A DNA stretch of 64,000 nucleotides from Lyngbya sp. CCAP 1446/10 (GCF_026130175.1 NZ_JAIGNI010000031.1:1-64000); one strand, 5' to 3'. Counted from the first letter of the stretch, positions 1 through 8,665 are shown. The notes: a model not told the origin generated them from the sequence alone. Made by a program: numbers and translations.

Positions 1-1959
1 CCTCTCCCCCTCTCCCCCTCTTCCCCTCTCCCCAACCCGCAAAGACCAACAATCCGCGTAGATTTAGAACGCTTAACAGAATTAGTAAATCTAGTCGGAG
101 AATTAGTCATCAACCGTACCAATTTGGAACTGCAAGAATCAGAATTGCGGGGCGAAGTCAAGCGAATTCGCCGCAGTATCGTAGATTTAAACCAATTCGG
201 CGGCCAGTTGCGGGAAGAATACGACAGACTGAGTTTTGCAGACTGGAAAGGAGGAAACGGCAATTCGGGATTGGTGGGAAAAATTGCAGCAGCAGAAACA
301 GAATTTCCACTGCTTGCTAACGTCAAATCCTCGATCGCCCATAATCACTTCGATATCTTAGAGATGGATCGTTATACAGAGTTCCACTCGACAGCATCTG
401 AAGTCATCGAAACCGCCGAATCAATTTCACAATCCGCCACCAAATTAGACACTTTAGCAATGAAATTCGAGCGCAGTACCGACCAACTGCGCCGCATTAC
501 CGAACAGCTACGCAGCCGCGTCATGCAGTTGCGAGTCGTGAGTTTCAGTCGCGCCGTAGATCACTTACCTAGGGCGCTTCGAGATATGTGCCTCACCTAC
601 GATAAAGATGTCAACTTGCTGTTAGTAGGAAGAGATACCAAAATTGACGAAAGTTTGCTGGATGCTTTGCGCGACCCCTTAATACACTTAGTCAGAAACG
701 CTTTCGATCACGGCATCGAAATGCCCGAAATTCGGCAAGCAATCGGCAAGCCAGCCAGCGGTCAAATTGAAATAGAAGCCCGTCACCAAGGCGGTCAAAC
801 TATTATTACTATCGCCGATGATGGCAAAGGAATTGACCCGGAAATCATTCGCAGCAAAATTGTTAAAAAAGGTTTAGCGACGGAAGAACAAGCTCAAGAA
901 TTTTCGATTATTGAACTCTATGATTTTCTATTTTGGCCCGGTTTTAGCACTGTCGAAGAAGTGAGCGATCTTTCCGGGCGGGGAGTCGGACTCGACGTGG
1001 TGCGAACAAATTTGCGGACTGTGCGCGGGACGGTGAAGGTGGATTCTCGCCTGGGAAAAGGTACGAGTTTTATCATCAAACTGCCGCTGTTGCTGTCGAT
1101 TACTGAGGCTTTGATGGTAAAGACCGATCGCAATAAAATAGCAGTTCCACTGGATGCAGTCGAGGAAATTCTGCACGTTAAAGCTTCGGAAGTTCACACC
1201 GCCGGCAATCAACCAATGTTGTGGTGGCGGGATGAATTTATTCGTTTGGTGCGGATGCAAGATTTGCTCGAATACAGCGTTCTCGGCCCCGATGGCCCCT
1301 CCCCAGACCCTTTGACTCAAGATCACATTCCCGTGCTGGTTTTGGCTTCTAGCGAAGGAATGCTGGCGGTAGCAGTGGAACGCCTGATCGGCCAGCAGGA
1401 AATTGTGGTTAAACCTCTGCCGCCGCCTCTCTCGAAGCCTCGCGGGGTTTTGGGGAGTACGATTTTGGGGGACGGGCGGGTGGTGACTATTTTGGATGTG
1501 GATGATTTGGTGGGTCAACCTTCTTTAGCCAATAGTTCGATCGCGCCTGTGTCGGGTACAACGCCGCATATGGCGCCGAGTTCGAGTCAGTCACCCCAGA
1601 TTTTGATAGTGGACGATTCCTATACAATTCGGCAGTTATTGTCTCTGATGCTGACTCGCGCCCGCTACCGAGTCGTGCAGGCTAAAGACGGTTTGGATGC
1701 CCTGGAAAAGCTGCAAAATGGTCTCGATTGCAGTTTGGCGATTGTTGATATTGAAATGCCCCGGATGGATGGATTTGAATTATTGCGCTCTATGCGATCG
1801 ACCCAGCGGTTTGCTAAAATCCCTGTAGCCATGCTGACCTCCCGCAGCGGCGAAAAACACCGACAAATGGCAATGGAATTAGGCGCAAATCAATATTTCA
1901 CCAAACCTTACAGCGAAGCCCAACTTTTAGAAGCCATCCCCAAATTAATCAAACATTAA
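1..1959 (+). CDS. CheA-type hybrid histidine kinase, 3' part (start lies outside the window)
   Basis: The reading frame is open from base 1, so the N-terminal Hpt domain lies upstream and only 652 residues are visible. The order is a CheA dimerisation helix pair (about residues 18-165), a HATPase domain with N box near 227 (HLVRNAFDHG), G1 near 273 (DDGKGID) and G2 near 325 (GRGVGLDVV), a CheW-like coupling domain from about 363, and a C-terminal receiver from about 533 with acidic pair VDD and phospho-acceptor Asp in IVDIEMP near 583. The N-terminal codons before residue 18 are Pro/Ser-rich and look like a linker. Such hybrids run cyanobacterial phototaxis, pilus or hormogonium signalling. 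A CheW-like gene follows on the same strand after 131 bp. Which chemotaxis-like system it belongs to cannot be told from here. Confidence 0.93.
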   Translation, partial: PLPLSPSSPLPNPQRPTIRVDLERLTELVNLVGELVINRTNLELQESELRGEVKRIRRSIVDLNQFGGQLREEYDRLSFADWKGGNGNSGLVGKIAAAETEFPLLANVKSSIAHNHFDILEMDRYTEFHSTASEVIETAESISQSATKLDTLAMKFERSTDQLRRITEQLRSRVMQLRVVSFSRAVDHLPRALRDMCLTYDKDVNLLLVGRDTKIDESLLDALRDPLIHLVRNAFDHGIEMPEIRQAIGKPASGQIEIEARHQGGQTIITIADDGKGIDPEIIRSKIVKKGLATEEQAQEFSIIELYDFLFWPGFSTVEEVSDLSGRGVGLDVVRTNLRTVRGTVKVDSRLGKGTSFIIKLPLLLSITEALMVKTDRNKIAVPLDAVEEILHVKASEVHTAGNQPMLWWRDEFIRLVRMQDLLEYSVLGPDGPSPDPLTQDHIPVLVLASSEGMLAVAVERLIGQQEIVVKPLPPPLSKPRGVLGSTILGDGRVVTILDVDDLVGQPSLANSSIAPVSGTTPHMAPSSSQSPQILIVDDSYTIRQLLSLMLTRARYRVVQAKDGLDALEKLQNGLDCSLAIVDIEMPRMDGFELLRSMRSTQRFAKIPVAMLTSRSGEKHRQMAMELGANQYFTKPYSEAQLLEAIPKLIKH

Positions 1960-1964
1960 ATAAT

Positions 1965-2022
1965 TAGTCAGTAGTCATTAGTCAGTAGTCAGTAGTCAGT
2001 AGTCAGTAGTCATTAGTCATTA
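1965..2022. repeat. Short tandem array built on AGTCAGT/AGTCATT
   Basis: Seven-base units AGTCAGT and AGTCATT run head to tail directly after the CheA stop codon. The same units recur at 4519-4560, 41231-41273 and 55047-55085. They resemble the heptanucleotide STRR sequences known from filamentous cyanobacteria. Confidence 0.85.
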
Positions 2023-2090
2023 GGAATACAAATGTTTCGAGCTTTTGGATTTACCAATTACCAATTACCAATCCCCCAATCTAAAATCGC

Positions 2091-2567
2091 ATGACTCACA
2101 CGAATTACAATCGTCGTTTTCGCAGCAAGAAACAAGGCGCTGTCAGAACGCCTCCTCGAAAACTTATTTCCTTTGAACTGGGAAACGTTAATTATGCAGT
2201 TTCTATAGAAAAAGTGCAGCGCGTGGTTAAAGACTTTAATCCCTACGGTTTTTTAAATAGCGGTCAAAGTTTAGTGCGGCACCAAGAAGAACTGATTACC
2301 TTGATTAATTTATCCAAAATATTTCCTAGCAGTCGGAGCATTGCTGACTGCAACTACCTGATTGTTTGCAGCTTAAATAAGAGCGATCGCCTGGGAATTC
2401 CCATTCCTGATATGCCCAAGATTTTGGAAATTTCTGAAGAAAGCTTCGGCGAAATTCCCGAATTGTACCGCAAACAGCAACTACCTCCGGTAATAGAAAA
2501 GATAATTCGCGCACCCGACGGTTCTGAAGTCTTTTATCTGAATTTGGATCTATTTAGCGAAATGTAG
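2091..2567 (+). CDS. CheW-like scaffold protein
   Basis: A 158-residue protein with a divergent CheW fold. After a basic 25-residue head it reads LISFELGNVNYAVSIEKVQ, the usual first strand pair of CheW domains, followed by LITLINLSKIF and a final IIRAPDGSEVFYLNLD strand. CheW proteins link receptors to CheA, and the preceding gene is a CheA hybrid on the same strand, so a shared pathway is likely. The ATG follows a stretch without a clear Shine-Dalgarno sequence. It is much shorter than CheA and has no kinase motifs. A receptor gene is not visible in the window. Confidence 0.75.
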   Translation: MTHTNYNRRFRSKKQGAVRTPPRKLISFELGNVNYAVSIEKVQRVVKDFNPYGFLNSGQSLVRHQEELITLINLSKIFPSSRSIADCNYLIVCSLNKSDRLGIPIPDMPKILEISEESFGEIPELYRKQQLPPVIEKIIRAPDGSEVFYLNLDLFSEM

Positions 2568-2591
2568 CGCGCCCGCTGCTAATCAATGTTA

Positions 2592-2648
2592 GGTAGTAAT
2601 GAGGACTTGAGTTTTCTTGAAAATCTGAGGACTAAAATCCTCACTACC
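2592..2648. repeat. Inverted repeat after the CheW-like gene
   Basis: GGTAGTAATGAGGA (2592-2605) faces TCCTCACTACC (2638-2648), a stem with a three-base bulge. It may end the cheW-like transcript, but no T tract follows directly. The internal GAGGACTTGAGT motif recurs near 15598 and 48109. Confidence 0.55.
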
Positions 2649-2760
2649 AACCAATTTTATATTTTTATGTCAAACACATATAACGTAATTATTATCATAT
2701 AATACGGCAATAAAGGCGCATAATATCATACAATATAAATGATTTATTTGCAATGTTTTT

Positions 2761-3468
2761 ATGAAAAAAATCACAAGATTGTCGATCGCCCTGCTAATGT
2801 TTGCCGCTACTCTACAATATCCGAAGGTGGGACTGCAACAAAGGGCGATCGCCCAAACACCAACACCCCAACCAGAAACACCTCAACCACCAATCATCCA
2901 ACCACAAATACCCGAACCACCAAGACTCCAACCACCAACAACTCAACCACCAACACCCCAAACACCAACACCCCAACCAAAAGCAGAAGATCCCAAAAAC
3001 CTCGGCTACGTCTCCCCAGAATTTGCCGAAAAATTTTCCCAGCAACAAATTGACCAAATTAACGCCAACGTCGAAACGCTGTTGCTAACCCAAAGCTGCG
3101 TCCGGTGTGACCTCCGAGCGATAAAATTAGTTAACATACGCTTAAAAAATGCGATCGTCACAGGAGCAGATTTATCAGACGCCAACCTCAGCGGCAGTAC
3201 CTTCGAGATCTCAGATTTTGTCAACACCAATATGGCTCGCACAGACTTAAGCGGAGCCCAGTTAATCGGAGCAAGAATCAGCAACACCAACCTCCGAAAA
3301 GCCAACTTGACAGGAACCAATTTAGACGGTGCAGACTTGCGATTTTGCGACCTCAGAGACGCAAATCTGTCAAATGCGAACCTCCGCAATGCTAATATAG
3401 ATGGCGCTAGTATCGATCGAGCAAGCATGGCCGGCACCACAATGCCAGACGGCAGCAAAAAGCAATAA
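2761..3468 (+). CDS. Secreted pentapeptide-repeat protein with Pro-rich linker
   Basis: The 235-residue product starts with a signal peptide (MKKITRLSIALLMFAATLQ, probable cleavage after AIA near residue 31). A low-complexity linker of TPQP/PPTTQPP units spans about residues 32-75. A short module with a CVRC pair near 113-116 precedes about 20 pentapeptides of the A(D/N)LXX type (LSDANLSGS, LRKANLTGT, LRDANLSNA) running to about 225. These repeats fold as a right-handed quadrilateral beta helix. Many cyanobacterial members are exported to the periplasm or thylakoid lumen and their biochemical roles are unknown. The linker DNA is itself a degenerate 9-12 bp tandem repeat, so its length probably varies between strains. 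Confidence 0.85.
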   Translation: MKKITRLSIALLMFAATLQYPKVGLQQRAIAQTPTPQPETPQPPIIQPQIPEPPRLQPPTTQPPTPQTPTPQPKAEDPKNLGYVSPEFAEKFSQQQIDQINANVETLLLTQSCVRCDLRAIKLVNIRLKNAIVTGADLSDANLSGSTFEISDFVNTNMARTDLSGAQLIGARISNTNLRKANLTGTNLDGADLRFCDLRDANLSNANLRNANIDGASIDRASMAGTTMPDGSKKQ

Positions 3469-3471
3469 CAC

Positions 3472-3536
3472 AGTAGAAGGAAGAAGGAAGAAGGAAGAAG
3501 GAAGAAGGAAGAGGGAAGAAGAAAGAAGAAAAAAGT
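3472..3536. repeat. AAGAAGG heptamer array
   Basis: About nine head-to-tail copies of AAGAAGG and variants begin four bases after the pentapeptide gene stop codon. The reverse-complement array lies at 3718-3794, so the two could pair across the palindromes between them. Confidence 0.9.
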
Positions 3537-3574
3537 AATGAAATTCCTACAGGCAAAAACCGGGTTTTTAAAAT

Positions 3575-3684
3575 CGTTACCAGGCAGAGCCTGGTAACGA
3601 ATATCTGGAGGCTCTGCCTCCTTTTTCCTCTTTCGCAATCGAGGCAGAGCCTCGCTGATATGGGTTCCCAGGCAGAACCTTGGA
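3575..3684. repeat. Cluster of four short palindromes (GGCAGAGCC family)
   Basis: CGTTACCAGG (3575-3584) and CCTGGTAACG (3590-3599) form a perfect 10-bp stem around CAGAG. GGAGGCTCTGCCTCC (3607-3621), GAGGCAGAGCCTC (3641-3653) and TTCCCAGGCAGAACCTTGGAA (3664-3684) follow, all sharing the GGCAGAGCC core. They lie between the convergent pentapeptide gene and urtE and could act as a bidirectional terminator or as mobile palindromes. Confidence 0.75.
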
Positions 3685-3717
3685 ACCAGTTAAGTTTCAC
3701 ATAAAATTGACACCAAT

Positions 3718-3794
3718 TCCTTCTTCCTTCTTCCTTCTTCCCTCTTCCTTCTTCCTTCTTCCTTCTTCCTTCTTCCTTCTTCCCTCTTCCTTCG
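3718..3794. repeat. CCTTCTT heptamer array (reverse orientation)
   Basis: About eleven copies of CTTCCTT, the reverse complement of the 3472-3536 array. It stops two bases from the urtE stop codon on the minus strand. Confidence 0.9.
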
Positions 3795-3796
3795 AT

Positions 3797-4495
3797 TCAA
3801 ACAGCCAAAAATCTCTGAACCACCTCATCGCTCAATTCGCCAGTGCTTCCAGAAGCCACAATCCCACCTTTTTGCATAGCATAATACCAGTCAGCTTGCC
3901 GCACAAAATGCAAATGCTGCTCCACCAACAAAACCGAAATTCCCCTAGTCGCAACCACGCGGCGCACCGCAGCCTCTATATCCAAAATAATAGACGGTTG
4001 AATCCCCTCCGTCGGTTCATCCAAAACCAGCAATTTCGGCTCACCCATCAAAGCCCTAGCAATCGCCAACTGCTGCTGCTGTCCCCCACTCAAATCGCCT
4101 CCCATGCGATCGAGCATAGTCTTCAAAACCGGAAATAACTCAAAAATCTCATCAGGAACTTCAGGATTTTTTGTCAGAGTTGGTTTCGCTTCCAAACCTA
4201 ACAAAAGATTTTCTTTCACAGTCAAACGGGGGATAATTTCGCGCCCTTGAGGCACATAACCAATGCCCATTTTAGCCCGCTGGTGAGTCAACTTAGAAGC
4301 AATAGATTGTCCGCCAAAATTAATTGTGCCGCTGCGCGGTTGCAGCAACCCCATAATCGTTTTTAGCATCGTAGTTTTGCCAACACCATTGCGGCCGATC
4401 AAACAAACCATTTGCCCCGCATTGACGCTTAAATCGACACCGCGCAAAATGTGACTTTCGCCGTAATAAACATTCAAATCAGAGACTTGCAGCAT
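3797..4495 (-). CDS. urtE: Urea ABC transporter ATP-binding subunit UrtE
   Basis: A 232-residue ATPase of the LivF type. It shows Walker A GRNGVGKTT, signature LSGGQQQQLAIARAL, Walker B LLVLDEPTEGI and switch His in VEQHLHFV. The LivF-like features and the position as last gene of urtA-B-C-D-E identify it as UrtE. It powers urea uptake together with UrtD at the inner face of the plasma membrane. It starts with ATG at 4495, 69 bp from the end of urtD, and that gap holds a TGACTAA/GTCAACT tandem array. Confidence rests on the complete cluster. Confidence 0.95.
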   Translation of the reverse strand: MLQVSDLNVYYGESHILRGVDLSVNAGQMVCLIGRNGVGKTTMLKTIMGLLQPRSGTINFGGQSIASKLTHQRAKMGIGYVPQGREIIPRLTVKENLLLGLEAKPTLTKNPEVPDEIFELFPVLKTMLDRMGGDLSGGQQQQLAIARALMGEPKLLVLDEPTEGIQPSIILDIEAAVRRVVATRGISVLLVEQHLHFVRQADWYYAMQKGGIVASGSTGELSDEVVQRFLAV

Positions 4496-4518
4496 ATATT
4501 TAATAATGGGTAATAACT

Positions 4519-4575
4519 AATGATCAATGACTGATGACTAATGACTAATGACAATTGTCAACTATCAACTGTCAG
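4519..4575. repeat. Tandem heptamers between urtD and urtE
   Basis: ATGACTAATGACT-type units grade into GTCAACT units. The array runs into the last codons of urtD, whose stop is at 4565, so the urtD C-terminus is partly written in repeat sequence. Confidence 0.8.
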
Positions 4576-5311
4576 GTTTTCCTAAATATACCTCAATTAC
4601 GCGATCGTCATTTTGCACCTCATCCATCGTTCCTTCACACAAAACAGAACCCTGATGCAGCACCGTCACCTTTTGAGCAATTTGCCGCACAAACTCCATA
4701 TCATGTTCTATCACTAACACCGAATGACTTTCGGCCAACGAAATCAGCAAATCTCCAGTCAGCGCCGTTTCCTCATCAGTCAAACCAGCCACAGGTTCAT
4801 CCACCAACAACAAATCAGGAGATTGCGCCACCAACATCCCAATTTCCAACCACTGCTTTTCCCCGTGAGAAAGCAAACCAGCCGAAACATCAGCCTTAGC
4901 CACCAAACCAATTGTTTCTAACAAACCCGCAACCGTGCGCTTTTCAGCAGTAGGAGCAGGCTTAAACAAAGTTGGAAATACATTTTTATTGCCGTTACAA
5001 GATAGCTCTAAATTTTCGCGTGGCGTTAAATTCAAATAAACTCGCGGCGTTTGAAACTTGCGGCCAATACCCAGACGAGCAATCTGATATTCCGACAACT
5101 TCCGCAAATTTTTTCCCTTAAATAACACACGCCCTTCTGTCGGCTGCACCTTCCCAGTAATCGAATCGAGAAAAGTTGTTTTCCCCGCACCATTTGGGCC
5201 AATGATAACTCGCAGTTCGCCCGCATCCATACTAAAATTCAAACCATTGATAGCTTTAAAACCATCAAAGCTAACAGTCAAATTTTCTATTTCTAATACT
5301 TTTCCACTCAT
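4565..5311 (-). CDS. urtD: Urea ABC transporter ATP-binding subunit UrtD
   Basis: A 248-residue LivG-type ATPase: Walker A GPNGAGKTTFLD, signature LSHGEKQWLEIGM, Walker B LLLVDEPVAGLT, switch His in VIEHDMEFV. The signature is LSHGE rather than LSGGQ, as is usual in UrtD. I take the ATG at 5311 (MSGKVLEIENL) because AAGGAC lies six bases upstream. A longer frame to 5380 would add a 23-residue head read from the palindromic repeat region and is unlikely. It pairs with UrtE. The gene order is interrupted upstream by an AIM24-like gene. Confidence 0.95.
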   Translation of the reverse strand: MSGKVLEIENLTVSFDGFKAINGLNFSMDAGELRVIIGPNGAGKTTFLDSITGKVQPTEGRVLFKGKNLRKLSEYQIARLGIGRKFQTPRVYLNLTPRENLELSCNGNKNVFPTLFKPAPTAEKRTVAGLLETIGLVAKADVSAGLLSHGEKQWLEIGMLVAQSPDLLLVDEPVAGLTDEETALTGDLLISLAESHSVLVIEHDMEFVRQIAQKVTVLHQGSVLCEGTMDEVQNDDRVIEVYLGKPDS

Positions 5312-5344
5312 AGATTTGTCCTTAATTTTATTTGTATTTTGTAG

Positions 5345-5420
5345 GGTGTGCACTGCGCACCGATTGACTTTGAACACCATCGAAAATCATCGGTTGACTT
5401 TTTTGGTGCGCAATGCGCAC
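5345..5420. repeat. Two GGTGCGCAATGCGCACC-type palindromes upstream of urtD
   Basis: GGTGTGCACTGCGCACC (5345-5361) and GGTGCGCAATGCGCAC (5405-5420) are near-perfect palindromes about 60 bp apart. Two more lie at 8717-8733 and 8773-8789 in the urtB-urtA gap. The stretch 5437-5500 also carries a fragment of the CCGCCTCCGCGG palindromic family (TCGTTTGTGTAGTCGCGGTT). Confidence 0.75.
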
Positions 5421-5515
5421 TTTATTCTTTAGTCCGCGCACCATCCGGACTTCGTTTGTGTAGTCGCGGTTTCAACCGCCGACTCCAACTCTGACTGACG
5501 AACCCTACCGCCGAT

Positions 5516-6244
5516 TTACTCTAACTGAAAACTGCTAGAACTGCTCGGTATTGCAGTTGGCATTGCAGCCATAATTCGCTCAGCCAATTTCGAGAGTGGC
5601 AGACTTTGCAAATACACTTTACCAGGCCCAGTTAGCTTGACCAAAAACAAGCCTTCGCCACCAAATAAAGCATTTCTAAACCCGCCCACAAACTGAATAT
5701 TGTAATCTACAGTCGGCGAAAAAGCGACCAAACAACCAGTGTCTGCTCGCAACACTTCGCCAACTCCCAAATTTTTCTCAACTATTGTTCCTCCCGCATG
5801 AACAAAAGCTAACCCGTCACCCTGCAATTTTTGCAGAATAAAGCCTTCTCCGCCAAAGAAACCAGCACCGAGTCGCTTGGTGAAAGCTACATCAATGTCA
5901 ATACCGTTTGCCGCACAGAGAAATGAGTCTTTTTGACACAGAAATTTGCCGCCAAGTTGACCTAAATCGAGGGGAATTATTTTCCCAGGATAGGGGGCGG
6001 CAAAAGCGACGCGGGCCTTGCGATTTCCGCTGTTGACAAAGGTGCTAATAAAAAAACTTTCCCCTGTCAGCATCCGTTTGAAACCTTGAAATATGCCACC
6101 ACCTGTGGCTGTTTGCATCTGGATGTCACCTTCCATGTATGTCATGGCTCCCACTTCAGCCCTGACGCCTTCTCTGGGGTCTAGTTCAATTTCGATGAGT
6201 TGCAAGTCGTCGCCGTAGATTTTGTAGTCAATAATATCTGCCAT
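5516..6244 (-). CDS. AIM24 / TIGR00266-family protein within the urt cluster
   Basis: The 242-residue product matches the AIM24 (TIGR00266) family: repeated short beta strands, glycine-rich turns (GGGIFQGF, GAGFFGGEG, GNRKARVAF), the core GEGFILQKLQGDGLAFVHAGG and a final GPGKVYLQSLPLSKLAE. The fold is a trimeric beta barrel. Bacterial roles are undefined. The yeast homologue supports mitochondrial inner-membrane organisation. AGGGACAAAGAG precedes the ATG at 6244. The gene lies between urtC and urtD on the same strand, 91 bp after urtC and 204 bp before urtD, so it may be co-transcribed with urea uptake genes. A link to urea transport is inference only. Confidence 0.85.
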   Translation of the reverse strand: MADIIDYKIYGDDLQLIEIELDPREGVRAEVGAMTYMEGDIQMQTATGGGIFQGFKRMLTGESFFISTFVNSGNRKARVAFAAPYPGKIIPLDLGQLGGKFLCQKDSFLCAANGIDIDVAFTKRLGAGFFGGEGFILQKLQGDGLAFVHAGGTIVEKNLGVGEVLRADTGCLVAFSPTVDYNIQFVGGFRNALFGGEGLFLVKLTGPGKVYLQSLPLSKLAERIMAAMPTAIPSSSSSFQLE

Positions 6245-6335
6245 CTCTTTGTCCCTAAAATTAAATAACTCAATATTTTACTACAAAATCTTTCCTGGAC
6301 AATCCGCAAGCATAACGTATATCATTTTTGAGCAT

Positions 6336-7478
6336 TCAATGTTCAAGTTCTTCTTTTTCTCGCTGTACTTCGGGGTCTTGTTCCAGGCTGGGATAAGTAG
6401 ATGCGTACTTTGGTTTTTTGAACAGGCGGCGGATGTGTTCAAAATCGTGATTTTGCAGCCATCCAACTAAGCCATCTGGCAGGACTGTGACGACTATTAA
6501 AAATAGCGCGCCTTGGAAAAATAGCCAGACTTCAGGAAATTGTTCGCTCAAGAAACTTTTGCCAAAGTTGACTAGCAGCGCTCCCAATATTGCTCCTGAT
6601 AATGTGGCGCGGCCTCCTACGGCTACCCAAATTACCATTTCGATCGAAAATGCAATGTCCATTGCTTTCGGGGAAATGATTCCGGTTTGTACTGTGAATA
6701 AGGCGCCTGCTATTCCGGCTAAACCGGCGGATATTGCAAATACTAAAACTTTGTATCCTGTGGGATTGTATCCGGAGAAACGCAGGCGCACTTCGTCGTC
6801 GCGAATTGCTAGTAGCAAGCGCCCAAAACGCCCGCTTGTCAGCCACCGACAGAGGGCGTAGGTTGCTACTAGAAATAGTATGGTGAGAATGTAGAAAATA
6901 TATTGAGTATCTCTACTGTTGACTGTGGCTCCGAACAGGGTTTTAAAGTCGGTGAGTCCGTTGGTTCCGTTAATCAGTTTTTGCTGACCGTTGAAAAAGT
7001 TGAAAAATACTATTGTTGCTGCTTGGGTGAGAATTGAAAAGTAAACGCCTCGAATTCGATTACGGAATACTAAGTAACCTAAAAGTCCACCTAAGATGGC
7101 TGGAATTAGGAATATTGCGATGATTGAGAAGGGAAAAGAGTAAAATGGTTGCCAAAACCAAGGCAGTTCAGTAACGCCGTAGAGGCTCATAAATTCGGGC
7201 AATTGAGTGCTGGCGTTTGGGGGAATTTGCAGTTTTAGGTGCATGGCGAATGCGTAGCCACCTAGGGCAAAAAACACGCCATGTCCCAGACTGAGTAAAC
7301 CTGTGTATCCCCAAATTAAGTCTATGCCGAGGGCGGCAATTGCTAGTGCTAAAAATCGTCCTAATTGGTTGAGACGAGCGTCAGGAACTATTCCTGGGAT
7401 GAGCAATATTAGAGTTAGGGCGATCGCCCCTACAATTGCTGCTTCTTTTAGCCGTGCCTTTTTTTGTGTATTTTTCAT
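6336..7478 (-). CDS. urtC: Urea ABC transporter permease UrtC
   Basis: A 380-residue LivM-type permease with about nine hydrophobic segments. It contains GIDLIWGYTGLLSLGHGVFF, the conserved start of BPD_transp_2 permeases, and GVYFSILTQAATIVF, with a charged cytoplasmic tail rich in Glu. It forms the membrane channel together with UrtB. Only 26 bp separate it from urtB, and the ATG at 7478 has a weak Shine-Dalgarno sequence, so translation may be coupled. Its length and neighbours fit UrtC of other cyanobacteria. Confidence 0.95.
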   Translation of the reverse strand: MKNTQKKARLKEAAIVGAIALTLILLIPGIVPDARLNQLGRFLALAIAALGIDLIWGYTGLLSLGHGVFFALGGYAFAMHLKLQIPPNASTQLPEFMSLYGVTELPWFWQPFYSFPFSIIAIFLIPAILGGLLGYLVFRNRIRGVYFSILTQAATIVFFNFFNGQQKLINGTNGLTDFKTLFGATVNSRDTQYIFYILTILFLVATYALCRWLTSGRFGRLLLAIRDDEVRLRFSGYNPTGYKVLVFAISAGLAGIAGALFTVQTGIISPKAMDIAFSIEMVIWVAVGGRATLSGAILGALLVNFGKSFLSEQFPEVWLFFQGALFLIVVTVLPDGLVGWLQNHDFEHIRRLFKKPKYASTYPSLEQDPEVQREKEELEH

Positions 7479-7504
7479 TTTTTTGGCGATCGAAGCTGTA
7501 GTTG

Positions 7505-8665
7505 TTAATTCTCAACAGTGCGTCCTTTTTGCGGAAAAATTCCTCCTGGCTTCACTTGCAGAAAAGCCATAATTAAGGCGAATACCATGACTTTTGCCAT
7601 GCTGGTTGTGGCGAAAAATGTGAAGAAGTCCGCTAAAGGCTTGACAGGAGCGAACATTATTGCTAAGGTTCCCGAACCTATCAAGTAATTTGCAGTGCCG
7701 ATCGCCATTGCAGCAACTACACTGCCCATAATCTTGCCCACACCGCCCACAACCACAACCATAAAAGTATCGACAATATAATTTTGTCCGGTATTTGAGC
7801 CTACCGAACCGATCAGACTAATCGCGCAGCCAGCAACACCAGCCAACCCAGAACCCAAAGCAAAAGTCAGCGCATCTACTTTTTCGGTAGGTATTCCCAA
7901 ACAAGCGCTCATGCTGCGATTTTGCGTCACAGCGCGAATCCGCAATCCCCACACAGACTTTTGCAAAAATAGGTAAATTCCCGCCAAACAAACTCCTGTC
8001 AGCGCAATAATAAAAAGTCTGGCGTAGGGGAGTTGAAAATTGCCCAAGGGGATGCCGCCGCGCAGCCATGCAGGCGCTGTCACATCAACGTTTTGAGCGC
8101 CAAACCAAGGTTGAGTTACTGCGAGTTTGTAAGTTTCGCTTAAAACTGCGCTGACAGCCCAAGAAATACCCAAAGATAGAGGTAAAATTATGGCGATAAA
8201 TGTGCTGCGAGTGCGATCGAAATCCGGGCGTCGTTTCAGCACCTGCAAACCGCCAAAAAATAACAAACAAAAAACCACTATTCCCGTTACCAGCAGCCAA
8301 CTAACGCTGCGGACAAACTGCTGTAAAATCAAACTTACGCCCCACGTCGCCAGCAGAGTTTCTAGAGGCCGCCCGTAAAGATAGCGAATCACTCCGCGTT
8401 CGAGAATTAATCCTACCAGTGCCGCGACTAAAAAAGCTAGGGGAATGGCAAATAAAATATACATTTCAAAGGCAAATCCTCCAATACCTTTGAAAACATT
8501 CTGCACTACAAAAGTTGTATAAGCTCCCAGCATCATCAATTCGCCGTGAGCCATATTAATCACGCCCATCAACCCGAAAATAATCGCTAATCCCAGGGCT
8601 GCAATTAGTAAAACAGCGCCGATGCTAATGCCGTTGAATAAACCGTCCAATAAGCCGCTCAGCAC
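7505..8665 (-). CDS. urtB: Urea ABC transporter permease UrtB
   Basis: A 386-residue LivH-type permease. It opens with LLDGLFNGISIGAVLLIAAL and GLMGVINMAHGELMMLGAY, the hallmark of this permease branch. Later blocks include IRAVTQNRSMSACLGIPT and VVVVGGVGKIMGSVVAA. About eight membrane spans are visible. The start is GTG at 8665, supported by AGGAG seven bases upstream, so the first residue is Met from GTG. Urea passes through the UrtB/UrtC heterodimer. The 185-bp gap to urtA contains a duplicated palindrome. Confidence 0.95.
   Translation of the reverse strand: MLSGLLDGLFNGISIGAVLLIAALGLAIIFGLMGVINMAHGELMMLGAYTTFVVQNVFKGIGGFAFEMYILFAIPLAFLVAALVGLILERGVIRYLYGRPLETLLATWGVSLILQQFVRSVSWLLVTGIVVFCLLFFGGLQVLKRRPDFDRTRSTFIAIILPLSLGISWAVSAVLSETYKLAVTQPWFGAQNVDVTAPAWLRGGIPLGNFQLPYARLFIIALTGVCLAGIYLFLQKSVWGLRIRAVTQNRSMSACLGIPTEKVDALTFALGSGLAGVAGCAISLIGSVGSNTGQNYIVDTFMVVVVGGVGKIMGSVVAAMAIGTANYLIGSGTLAIMFAPVKPLADFFTFFATTSMAKVMVFALIMAFLQVKPGGIFPQKGRTVEN

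Noticed and set aside
928-1518. 196-codon antisense frame within the CheA gene
   Set aside because: It is the complement of well-conserved CheA domains and has His/Gln-rich shadow composition.
2739-3088. Thr/Asn/Pro-rich frames overlapping the pentapeptide gene
   Set aside because: These are other frames of the Pro-rich linker repeat; the signal peptide and pentapeptides define the real frame.
3680-4138. Long frame with LPSSFFLLPSSFFLL repeats opposite urtE
   Set aside because: The peptide is the translation of a CTTCCTT heptamer array and the antisense of urtE.
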